Made by a program: the position numbers and the translations under genes
DNA from: Deltaproteobacteria bacterium
Lineage (GTDB): Bacteria > Desulfobacterota > UBA8473
Direction: 5' to 3'
DNA length: 11,022 bases
Assembly (NCBI GenBank): GCA_030643245.1
Contig: DAOWME010000083.1
Location: 1-11,022, forward strand
In this document: positions 1 to 6,393 of the stretch, in pieces
How positions within the stretch are numbered: the stretch's first letter is position 1
Layout: each line of letters starts with the position of its first letter
Notes under the pieces: model-generated
The model's input: only the letters and a program-made list of their open reading frames with translations
What the model was told of the DNA's origin: nothing
Databases searched by the model: none

Positions 1-166
1 AACTTCCTCAAGTTGGCGCTCAGATTTAGGTCAGATTTGTTCGATCTGAAAACACAAAACCACAGGAATAGTCTTACCTATTTCGAGGATTTTGTGTTTG
101 AAGATCGGTCAAAGATGGCCTGAAGATGAGATGTACAAATGGGGAAGTTATTTCGGCCTCGCCCCT
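1..166 (+). repeat. Left copy of a 165-base inverted repeat, itself an imperfect palindrome (MITE-like)
   Basis: Positions 2-166 match the reverse complement of 10858-11022 with three mismatches (at 73, 109 and 143). The first 149 bases are also self-complementary. Positions 43-71 pair with 78-106 at 22 of 29 sites, 21-42 pair with 107-128 at 14 of 22, and the tip AACTTCCTC (1-9) pairs with 141-149 at 8 of 9, leaving a loop at 72-77. A 17-base tail outside the palindrome (150-166) is conserved in both copies and faces the genes. The form, short near-perfect tips on a hairpin with no coding capacity, fits a MITE-like or other dispersed intergenic element. The window begins at the element tip, so a target duplication cannot be examined. 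A promoter for the next gene could lie here, but I see no convincing -35/-10 pair. Confidence 0.85.
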
Positions 167-184
167 AACTACTGGAGGTAATGG

Positions 185-961
185 ATGGGAGATAAGGATA
201 TCCTTATTGAGAAACTGGATGGTGTGGCAACAGTGACTTTAAATCGGCCGGAGGTAAAGAATGCCTTGAGTATGGAGATGATAAAGGGCCTCAAAGAGAT
301 TATTGATGGTTTTGGGGAAGATGATAGCGTAAGGTCCGTTATAGTAACCGGGGCCGGCGACTCGTTTTGTTCGGGGGCTGACCTGAGCTGTGTTCAGGCG
401 GATAGCTCCTTTGTAAAGGTAGGGTGCCCCTCTGCCCAGGAAGTGGTTACGAGTATCATGAACCTGGAAAAGCCGGTAATTGCGGCAGTAAACGGTTTTG
501 CTACTGCCGGGGGATGTGAACTTGCCATAGCGTGTGATATAAGGATCGCGGCGGAGGAAGCGAAGTTCGGTGAGCTTTTCATAAAGATCGGGTTAATACC
601 TGGAATGGTGGGCATCTATCTCTTGCCGAGGCTAATCGGTCCGGGCAGGGCAAAAGAGTTCATCTTTACCGGTGATATCATAGATGCCGATGAAGCGGAG
701 AGGATAGGCATGGTTAACAGGGTGGTGCCGGTTGAAAGTCTGTTGGATGAGGCAAAAAAACTGGCAAGAAGACTGGCCGCCGGGCCTCTCTTGGCCATCG
801 GAAAAGCGAAATCTGCCATAAATAGAAGCCTCGATTCGGATTTGAGAGGGACCCTCGATCATATGGTGGCGGTCCAGATGAAACTCTGTGACACGGAAGA
901 CCACAGGGAAGGGGTGGCCGCATTCCTGGAGAAGAGAAAACCGAAATTCAAGGGGAAATAG
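185..961 (+). CDS. Crotonase-fold enoyl-CoA hydratase/isomerase family protein
   Basis: A 258-residue protein of normal crotonase length, expected to be cytoplasmic and to act on acyl-CoA thioesters. The start is set by GGAGGT at 174-179, five bases before the ATG; an ATG at 181 is out of frame and stops at once. Family marks are NRPEVKNAL (20-28), FCSGADL (61-67, oxyanion-hole Ala65) and NGFATAGGCELAIACD (103-118, oxyanion Gly109 and Glu112). Glu112 aligns with the first catalytic Glu of rat mitochondrial hydratase (Glu144). The site of the second (Glu164) is Phe132, and the following GAGGT-type turn is GMVGI. A classical syn-hydratase reaction is therefore doubtful; isomerase, hydrolase or C-C cleavage activities known in the superfamily are alternatives. 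The gene is followed after 16 bases by an acyl-CoA dehydrogenase, so the two are probably cotranscribed. Family assignment is sure; the reaction is not. Confidence 0.93.
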   Translation: MGDKDILIEKLDGVATVTLNRPEVKNALSMEMIKGLKEIIDGFGEDDSVRSVIVTGAGDSFCSGADLSCVQADSSFVKVGCPSAQEVVTSIMNLEKPVIAAVNGFATAGGCELAIACDIRIAAEEAKFGELFIKIGLIPGMVGIYLLPRLIGPGRAKEFIFTGDIIDADEAERIGMVNRVVPVESLLDEAKKLARRLAAGPLLAIGKAKSAINRSLDSDLRGTLDHMVAVQMKLCDTEDHREGVAAFLEKRKPKFKGK

Positions 962-977
962 GGGCCAGGAGGTTTTG

Positions 978-2117
978 ATGGACTTTGAATTTACCGAAGA
1001 GCAAGAACTCTTCAGAAGAACGTCTTCTCGGTTTGCCGACAAGGAGATCGCTCCCATGGTGGATGAACTTGAGCAAAGAGAGGAATTTCCGGTTAAGGTG
1101 CTCAAGAGGATGGGGGAATTGGGGTTCTTAGGCATACCCTATCCAGAGAAGTATGGGGGCTCTGGTGGAGACGTGGTTAGTCTCTGCATCTTTCTCGAAG
1201 AATTGACTCGTGTATCTCCGGCCGTGGCCGGCGCCACGGTTGTCCAGATAAATGGTGTGGCCGGCCCGGTCGCCCTCTTCGGAACAGAGGATCAGAAACG
1301 GGCCTACCTTGTGCCGAGCATAAGAGGGGATACGATAGGGGCAATCGGCATGACCGAGCCAGGCGCCGGCTCTGATGTTGCGTCTGTCCGGACCTCAGCA
1401 GAGAAAGAGGACAGCGGGTACCTCATCAATGGCACGAAGATGTTCTGTACAAACGCTGGGATCGCAGATCTGTTCTTTGTAACCGCGGTTACGGATAGAA
1501 ACAAGGGCATAAAGGGGCTCAGTATCTTCGTGGTTGAGAGGGGAACCCGCGGTCTCACCGTGGGCAGGAATATGGGGAAGCTGGGGCTCCACGGTCTTGG
1601 CACGTACGAGGTTATATTTGAGGGATGCAGGGTTGAGCGCTTCAGCTTGCTCGGTGAGGAGGATAGAGGTGTTTACAACCTCATGAGGTCTGTGGAGAGG
1701 AATAGGATATCGGTTGCGGCCATGGCAGTGGGCCTCGCCAAAGCCGCATTCGATGACGCTGTTCGCTACGCCCGGGAGAGGGTACAATTTGGAAAACCCA
1801 TCGGCAAGTTTCAGGGGATCCAGTTTATGTTGGCAGATATGGCTGTGGAGATAGAACTGGCCACTCTCATGGCGTATAAGGCTGCATGGATGGATGATCA
1901 GGGTATGCGATGCAACAAGGAGGCCTCCATAGCCAAGCTGTATGCATCGGAAATGGTGAATCGCATAGCGTACAAGGCCTTGCAGGTATATGGCGGGTAT
2001 GGTTACATGATGGAATACCCGTTACAGAGATATTTCAGGGATGCCAGGGTCTTTGAGATATTTGAGGGGACCTCTGAGATACAGAGAACGATTATCGGCA
2101 GGGAACTTGGACTCTGA
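978..2117 (+). CDS. Acyl-CoA dehydrogenase (FAD-dependent), first copy
   Basis: A 379-residue flavoprotein of the acyl-CoA dehydrogenase family, catalysing alpha,beta-desaturation of an acyl-CoA with electrons passed to electron-transfer flavoprotein. I chose the ATG at 978 because AGGAGGT (967-973) lies four bases before it and the protein then begins MDFEFTEEQ, the usual family N-terminus. The open frame runs upstream to 888 but that overlaps the crotonase gene. Domains run in order: N-terminal helical domain (about 1-115), beta domain with MTEPGAGSDV (125-134), and C-terminal helical domain with RERVQFGKPIGKFQGIQ (266-282) and QVYGGYGYMMEYPLQRYFRD (336-355). The catalytic base is probably Glu363 in IFEGTSEIQ, as in short- and medium-chain enzymes. 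Chain-length or substrate specificity cannot be read from this. It sits 16 bases after the crotonase and 102 bases before the glycyl radical enzyme. Confidence 0.96.
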   Translation: MDFEFTEEQELFRRTSSRFADKEIAPMVDELEQREEFPVKVLKRMGELGFLGIPYPEKYGGSGGDVVSLCIFLEELTRVSPAVAGATVVQINGVAGPVALFGTEDQKRAYLVPSIRGDTIGAIGMTEPGAGSDVASVRTSAEKEDSGYLINGTKMFCTNAGIADLFFVTAVTDRNKGIKGLSIFVVERGTRGLTVGRNMGKLGLHGLGTYEVIFEGCRVERFSLLGEEDRGVYNLMRSVERNRISVAAMAVGLAKAAFDDAVRYARERVQFGKPIGKFQGIQFMLADMAVEIELATLMAYKAAWMDDQGMRCNKEASIAKLYASEMVNRIAYKALQVYGGYGYMMEYPLQRYFRDARVFEIFEGTSEIQRTIIGRELGL

Positions 2118-2122
2118 CTTAA

Positions 2123-2159
2123 AAACAACCGTAACTTTATTGAGAAGTTACAAACAACC
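2123..2159. repeat. Small hairpin flanked by direct repeats
   Basis: In the 102-base gap before the glycyl radical enzyme, GTAACTT (2131-2137) and AAGTTAC (2145-2151) form a perfect 7-base inverted repeat with a 7-base loop. An identical AAACAACC lies on each side (2123-2130 and 2152-2159). There is no T-run after the stem, so a classical intrinsic terminator is unlikely. It could be an mRNA processing or stability element, an operator, or chance. Confidence 0.4.
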
Positions 2160-2219
2160 TTTGCCCGCGATTGGCTCTCAACAAAGATCGGCAGGCCAGG
2201 AAAGAGGGAGGAGGATAGC

Positions 2220-4616
2220 ATGAGTTCAACAACGTTGGAACTGAAGAAGGAAATAGCAGTAAAGGGATTCAGATCGATTCAGAGGGGGTTCGACCCCACT
2301 GAGATAGAGAGTCCCTATGCCCCTGGGGTGAGTATATGCCTTGACAGAGCCCGTCTTCTGACCCAATCCTACAAGGAGACAGAAGGGTTGCCCATAGTAT
2401 TAAGAAGGGCTATGGCTCTCGCCAAGATCCTGGAAAACGTGAAGATATACATAGGGAACATAGAACGTATAGTGGGAAATACGGCCTCTACGCCCGATGC
2501 TCTTGTTCCGTATCCGGAATATTACTGGAGGTGGCTGGACAAGCAGATTGATCGATCCTATAAAGGTATGCTCGATGATGCAGACAGGGAAGAACTTCAC
2601 GAGATTTACAGATATTGGCGGAACATATCGGTCCAGGGAAAGGAACGCGACCTGGTTCCTGACGACGTGAAACCATACTGGAAGTTCAGCGGTCCCATCT
2701 TTTGGGGTTATTATTATGAATCAGGGGTGCCGAACTTCGGAAAGCTATTTGAAGTAGGCCTAAAGGGATTGATAGCTGAGGCTGAGGCTAAACTAAAGAG
2801 TCTCGGTTCACGGGTGGACAAAGAGTATTATGAGAAGACGAATTTCCTTAAAGCGGCGATTATATCCCTAAAGGCGGCCATTACATTTGCGAAGAGATTT
2901 GCCTCATTAGCCCGGGAAATGGCAGATAATGAGAATGATCCCCAGAGAAGAGAAGAGTTGGAGAATATCTCCGCAATATGTGACCGTGTGCCGGAAAGTC
3001 CGCCCGCAAACTTCCACGAGGCATTACAGTTCATATGGTTTATTACGCTCGTTTCCCGCGTGTATGAGCTCAATATGAACGGTTATGCGTTAAGGCTTGA
3101 CCAGCTCTTATACCCGATATACAAAAAAGACAGGGAAGAGGGCAGGGTTACCAGGGAAGAGGCTCAGGAGTTGTTGGAGTTCTTATGGCTGAAGTTCAAT
3201 TCAAGAGGAGAACTCGTAGCTCCACTCATGGGAAGCGGCAATGTGGGCTTCCACCCCAATGTAACGTTCACCATTGGAGGGGTCACCCCGGACGGTGAGG
3301 ATGCCACAAATGAGATGAGCTATATAATTCTCGATGCATCGAAGGTGATCAGGGGAACACAGCCGCAGATCGCCTTCAGGTACCATGACAATGTACCAAA
3401 GGACCTCCTTATGAGCGCCGTGGATCTCCTGAAGACCGGTGTGGGGTATCCTCCTTTCTTCAATGACAAGGTGGCGATACAGATGATAGTGAACGAGGGG
3501 ATACCCATAGGAGACGCCAGGAACTATGGGATAGAATCATGTATGAGATGGACCATACCTGGGAAGAACATAACCTATCGAGCCATATCCGGGGTTCTGG
3601 TGGGTCCCAAGTGCCTGGAACTGGCCCTCAATCAGGGTGTTGACAAATTCAACGGAAAGCAGATAGGGATTTCCACCCCTGACCCCTTGGCTTTCACTTC
3701 TGTTGACGATGTGATGGACGCATACTTGGAACAGGTGAGATTCTTCATGGATAAACTCGCCAAGATAGCCAATATGGCGGATGTCCTTTATGAGGAGTAT
3801 TTGCCCAGACCCTTCCTTTCTTCTTTGCTCGATGGCTGTATTGAACGGGCGGAAGATTGCAGGAAGTGGTCTTATTTCGACAAGAAGATAATGGCGCCCA
3901 TAGGTCTCATCAATGTAGCTGATGGTCTGACGGCCATGAAGAGGCTTGTCTTCGAAGAAAAGAAGGTAAGTATCTCCGAGCTTCTCGACGCACTGAAGAA
4001 CAACTGGGAGGGCAAAGACGAGTTACGGAAGATGTTCCTCAACGCCCCCAAGTTCGGTAATGATGACGATTATGCTGACGAAATGGCGAAAGATGTGCAG
4101 TTTAGTACAGCAGCAGAGATGAAGGGTGTGAAGAACTCCAAGGGGAATTATTATCAGGTCGACGGGAGCGCGGGCGCCAATTACTTTGGGTACAGTGCGC
4201 TTACCGGGGCTACTCCGGACGGTAGAAGGGATAAGGACCTCTTTGCAGACGGTACCTTGTCGCCTGAACGCGGGGTGGACAAGAAAGGTCCCACAGCGGT
4301 ACTTAAATCCACCTCAAAGATAGACCCCTTGAAAACCTATACCCTCCTTCTCAATCAGAAGTTCTCGCCTCGATACCTGGGAGAGGAGTACAAGGAATTA
4401 TTCACCTCTTACATAAAGACATGGGCTGATCTGGGTCATTTTCATATCCAGTTTAACGTGACGGACAAGGAGACCCTGTTGTCTGCCCGGGAAAATCCCC
4501 CCGAGTATGCTGATCTTGTTGTGAGGCTGGCAGGTTACAGTGTCTACTTCGTTGATTTGCCGAGGATGATGCAAGATGAAGTCATGAACAGAACAGAACA
4601 CAGGCTTGATGCGTGA
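2220..4616 (+). CDS. Glycyl radical enzyme of the pyruvate formate-lyase superfamily, substrate unknown
   Basis: A 798-residue glycyl radical enzyme with a full-length PFL-like domain followed by a C-terminal glycine radical domain. The start has an exceptionally strong site, GGAGGAGG at 2207-2214, five bases before the ATG. The radical-bearing loop is RLAGYSVYFVDL (769-780), with Gly772 as the expected radical site. The active-site loop is YGIESCMRWTIPGK (436-449), with Cys441 as the thiyl residue. Dehydratases, choline lyase and isethionate lyase carry GCVE here; the Glu two residues after Cys is their general base, and this protein has Arg443. TPDGRR (665-670) is also typical. A fumarate-adding (alkyl- or arylsuccinate synthase-like) or novel reaction is possible; my memory that succinate synthases have Cys-Met at this loop is suggestive only. 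Activation needs a radical SAM activase, absent from the window. Neighbours are acyl-CoA dehydrogenases and a crotonase, which suggests a catabolic role linked to CoA thioesters. Confidence 0.95.
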   Translation: MSSTTLELKKEIAVKGFRSIQRGFDPTEIESPYAPGVSICLDRARLLTQSYKETEGLPIVLRRAMALAKILENVKIYIGNIERIVGNTASTPDALVPYPEYYWRWLDKQIDRSYKGMLDDADREELHEIYRYWRNISVQGKERDLVPDDVKPYWKFSGPIFWGYYYESGVPNFGKLFEVGLKGLIAEAEAKLKSLGSRVDKEYYEKTNFLKAAIISLKAAITFAKRFASLAREMADNENDPQRREELENISAICDRVPESPPANFHEALQFIWFITLVSRVYELNMNGYALRLDQLLYPIYKKDREEGRVTREEAQELLEFLWLKFNSRGELVAPLMGSGNVGFHPNVTFTIGGVTPDGEDATNEMSYIILDASKVIRGTQPQIAFRYHDNVPKDLLMSAVDLLKTGVGYPPFFNDKVAIQMIVNEGIPIGDARNYGIESCMRWTIPGKNITYRAISGVLVGPKCLELALNQGVDKFNGKQIGISTPDPLAFTSVDDVMDAYLEQVRFFMDKLAKIANMADVLYEEYLPRPFLSSLLDGCIERAEDCRKWSYFDKKIMAPIGLINVADGLTAMKRLVFEEKKVSISELLDALKNNWEGKDELRKMFLNAPKFGNDDDYADEMAKDVQFSTAAEMKGVKNSKGNYYQVDGSAGANYFGYSALTGATPDGRRDKDLFADGTLSPERGVDKKGPTAVLKSTSKIDPLKTYTLLLNQKFSPRYLGEEYKELFTSYIKTWADLGHFHIQFNVTDKETLLSARENPPEYADLVVRLAGYSVYFVDLPRMMQDEVMNRTEHRLDA

Positions 4617-4640
4617 CGAGAAACGGGACAATGACAATCA

Positions 4641-4665
4641 CATAAAAAGCTTGGCATTTTTCATG
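4641..4665 (+). terminator. Weak terminator-like hairpin after the glycyl radical enzyme
   Basis: Twenty-seven bases after the stop codon, AAAAAGC and GC(A)TTTTT face each other around a 3-base loop. The stem is A/T-rich with only two G-C pairs and ends in a short T-run. This could be a weak intrinsic terminator closing the three-gene cluster, but its stability is low. Confidence 0.25.
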
Positions 4666-4679
4666 TAACCTCAAAAGTA

Positions 4680-4827
4680 GTTTACACTTTTTATTTTTTT
4701 GAACCGCAGAATGCCGAACAAGGAATATCGAATGTCGAAGTAATACCTTTGAAATTTTGCGGTTCTTTGTTCTGCGGTTCGATATTCAAAATATGTGACC
4801 GAAGAACCAACCTTGAAAAGTGTAAAC
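4680..4827. repeat. 148-base palindromic element with 12-base inverted ends
   Basis: GTTTACACTTTT (4680-4691) and AAAAGTGTAAAC (4816-4827) are exact inverted ends. Inside, GAACCGCAGAA (4701-4711) reappears inverted as TTCTGCGGTTC at 4770-4780, GAACCGCA again as TGCGGTTC at 4758-4765, and GAATATCGAA (4723-4732) as TTCGATATTC at 4777-4786. The whole stretch can fold into a long imperfect hairpin and has no credible open frame. I see no clear target-site duplication. It looks like a MITE-like or extragenic palindromic element. A further TTTACACTT occurs at 5069-5077, next to the following gene. Confidence 0.6.
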
Positions 4828-5106
4828 AGGCAAATGAAGGATGCCTAGAAAGAAGGATGAGATGACCGAAAAGAAATTCAAATACAGCCTCAAGGGTTCC
4901 CAGTGATCAAATTATGGAGCGTTTGTTTTGCCTGAGGATCTCCTACGATCGCTCTGCAATAGATTTGAATATGAGCTCGTTCTCCGCTGCCGCTGGAGTT
5001 CTTCTCATCTCTTCCCAGGTGTCGACCCCGCAGGCCGGATTCTGGGCTTTGGAGTAAATCTCTTACTCTTTACACTTGCATGGACACGGATCTGAAGACT
5101 GTGGAA
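4828..5106. other. Non-coding stretch, possible gene or IS remnants
   Basis: About 280 bases between the palindromic element and the ribosome binding site of the second acyl-CoA dehydrogenase. It holds only short open frames: 21 codons from the ATG at 4841, with AAGG directly before it; 47 codons from the ATG at 4914; and a start-less frame on the minus strand at 4943-5062. None shows a motif I recognise. AAGTGTAAA (4818-4826) and TTTACACTT (5069-5077) face each other across the stretch, which could mark an eroded insertion. No clear promoter for the next gene was found. Confidence 0.35.
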
Positions 5107-5113
5107 AAGGAGG
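5107..5113 (+). promoter_or_regulatory. Ribosome binding site deciding the start of the second acyl-CoA dehydrogenase
   Basis: AAGGAGG lies inside the longest open frame, which begins at an ATG at 5080 with no such site before it. It is 5 bases before an in-frame GTG (5119) and 11 before an in-frame ATG (5125), so translation probably begins at one of these two. Confidence 0.7.
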
Positions 5114-5124
5114 AAAATGTGAAT

Positions 5125-6270
5125 ATGTTTGACCTTACTGAAGAACAATTGATGATGAGGGATACCATCAGAAAGATTGCTATCGAAAAGATTGCTCCGA
5201 GAGCCTCTGAGATAGATGAGACCGATACGTACCCCAAGGACATTGAAGAGATATTGAGGGATCAGGGTATTTTGAAACTCCTCATCCCCGAGAGATATGG
5301 GGGCCTCAGCGGAGACATAACCACAGCGTGTATAGTTGTGGAGGAGATCAACAAGGTGTCCGGCGGTGTGTCTATGATAGCCTATGTCTGCTATGCCACA
5401 ACGCTCTTGATGCTGCTTTCCAGTGACCGGCAACAGGAGAAATACTTCCCTCTCATGGCAAAGGACAAGCTCATGTCCTTATGTCTTACTGAACCGCATG
5501 CGGGTTCGGATTCGGCAGGCATAAAGAGCAAGGCGGTCCCGCAGGATAGTTATTATAGAATAGATGGCACGAAGTGTTTTATAACCCAGGGGGCCGTGGT
5601 GGACTACCATTTTGCCTTTGCAGTAACAGGTCCGGGAAAGGGTTCGAAAGGGATATCGGCCTTTATCGTGGAGAAAGACTTTCCAGGGGTAAGTTTAGGG
5701 AAAAATGAAAATAAGATGGGTATGAGAGGTATATCCGCCTCAGAGATCATCTTCGATAATGCACTGGTTCCGGTTGAAAACCGTGTAGGTGACGAAGGCC
5801 AAGGGTTCAAGGTTGTAATGAAGGCATTCGACAAGATTAGACCGATAATTGCCTCCCAGGCCCTCGGCATAGCTCAGGGGGCATATGATTACGCCCTCGA
5901 TTACTCCAAGAACAGGATGGCATTCGGTCAACCGATCTCTCAATTTCAAGGGATCCAATTCAAGCTTGCCGACATGGTGACTTCTATTGAAGCGGCCAGG
6001 GGCTTGGTTTACAAAGCGACCCATCTGATAGATCAAGGGGTTGAGGACGTGACCGTATACGCTTCCATGGCCAAATACTTCGCTTCCGAGACCGCTATGA
6101 AGGTCACCACTGACGCCGTACAGATCCTGGGCGGTTACGGGTACGTTAAGGACCACCCGGTAGAGCGCATGATGCGGGACGCCAAATGCACCCAGATCAT
6201 CGAAGGAACTAGTGAAATACAGCAGACCATAATAGCTAAGAAGATACTGAGCGGTCAGGCGACCATCTGA
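5125..6270 (+). CDS. Acyl-CoA dehydrogenase (FAD-dependent), second copy
   Basis: A 381-residue acyl-CoA dehydrogenase, paralogous to the one at 978-2117. The ATG at 5125 gives MFDLTEEQLMMRD, the family N-terminus; GTG 5119 would add two residues, and ATG 5080 would add fifteen with no ribosome binding site. Marks are CLTEPHAGSDS (120-130, flavin/substrate beta domain), NRMAFGQPISQFQGIQFKLA (263-282) and ILGGYGYVKDHPVERMMRDA (334-353). Glu360 in IIEGTSEIQ is the likely catalytic base. The sequence differs from the first copy along most of its length, so the two probably act on different intermediates or chain lengths; butyryl-CoA or glutaryl-CoA-type substrates cannot be told apart here. It is separated from the glycyl radical enzyme by some 500 bases with repeats, so it may have its own promoter. 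Its stop is 123 bases from the convergent YcaO gene. Confidence 0.95.
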   Translation: MFDLTEEQLMMRDTIRKIAIEKIAPRASEIDETDTYPKDIEEILRDQGILKLLIPERYGGLSGDITTACIVVEEINKVSGGVSMIAYVCYATTLLMLLSSDRQQEKYFPLMAKDKLMSLCLTEPHAGSDSAGIKSKAVPQDSYYRIDGTKCFITQGAVVDYHFAFAVTGPGKGSKGISAFIVEKDFPGVSLGKNENKMGMRGISASEIIFDNALVPVENRVGDEGQGFKVVMKAFDKIRPIIASQALGIAQGAYDYALDYSKNRMAFGQPISQFQGIQFKLADMVTSIEAARGLVYKATHLIDQGVEDVTVYASMAKYFASETAMKVTTDAVQILGGYGYVKDHPVERMMRDAKCTQIIEGTSEIQQTIIAKKILSGQATI

Positions 6271-6318
6271 GGTTTGTTGTTCGGGGTATTTAACGGAAAG
6301 TTGCAAGTTAGGATTAGG

Positions 6319-6360
6319 GCATATGTCCTCTACCACAATATGTGGTGGACGATCATATGC
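6319..6360. terminator. Hairpin between convergent genes, possible terminator
   Basis: GCATATG at 6319-6325 and CATATGC at 6354-6360 begin a nearly 20-base stem that closes at ACCACA/TGTGGT around a 3-base loop (ATA), with two mismatches and one bulge. On the plus strand it is followed by an A/T-rich run (6361-6380) with several Ts. It lies in the 123-base gap between the second acyl-CoA dehydrogenase and the end of the YcaO gene, where a terminator would be expected. The downstream T-run is not classical. Confidence 0.5.
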
Positions 6361-6393
6361 TCGTATTTAAAATTTTATTTGAAGGGGTTGCTG

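Noticed and set aside
888..977. Upstream extension of the first acyl-CoA dehydrogenase to an ATG at 888
   Set aside because: It overlaps the crotonase gene, gives 30 residues foreign to the family, and lacks the strong ribosome binding site found before 978.
4841..4906. 21-codon frame beginning MPRKKDEMTEKK, resembling the first residues of some transposases
   Set aside because: Too short, and stopped by TGA; the likeness is only compositional.
4914..5057. 47-codon plus-strand frame
   Set aside because: No ribosome binding site, no motif, and it lies in a repeat-rich gap; likely chance.
4943..5062. Start-less open frame on the minus strand with plausible composition (39 codons, contains VDTWEEMRRTPAAAENE)
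   Set aside because: It could be the tail of a broken gene, but it is short, has no recognised motif, and no upstream part is present.
5005..5433. 142-codon minus-strand frame opposite the second acyl-CoA dehydrogenase
   Set aside because: It is antisense to a well-supported gene and carries no known motif.
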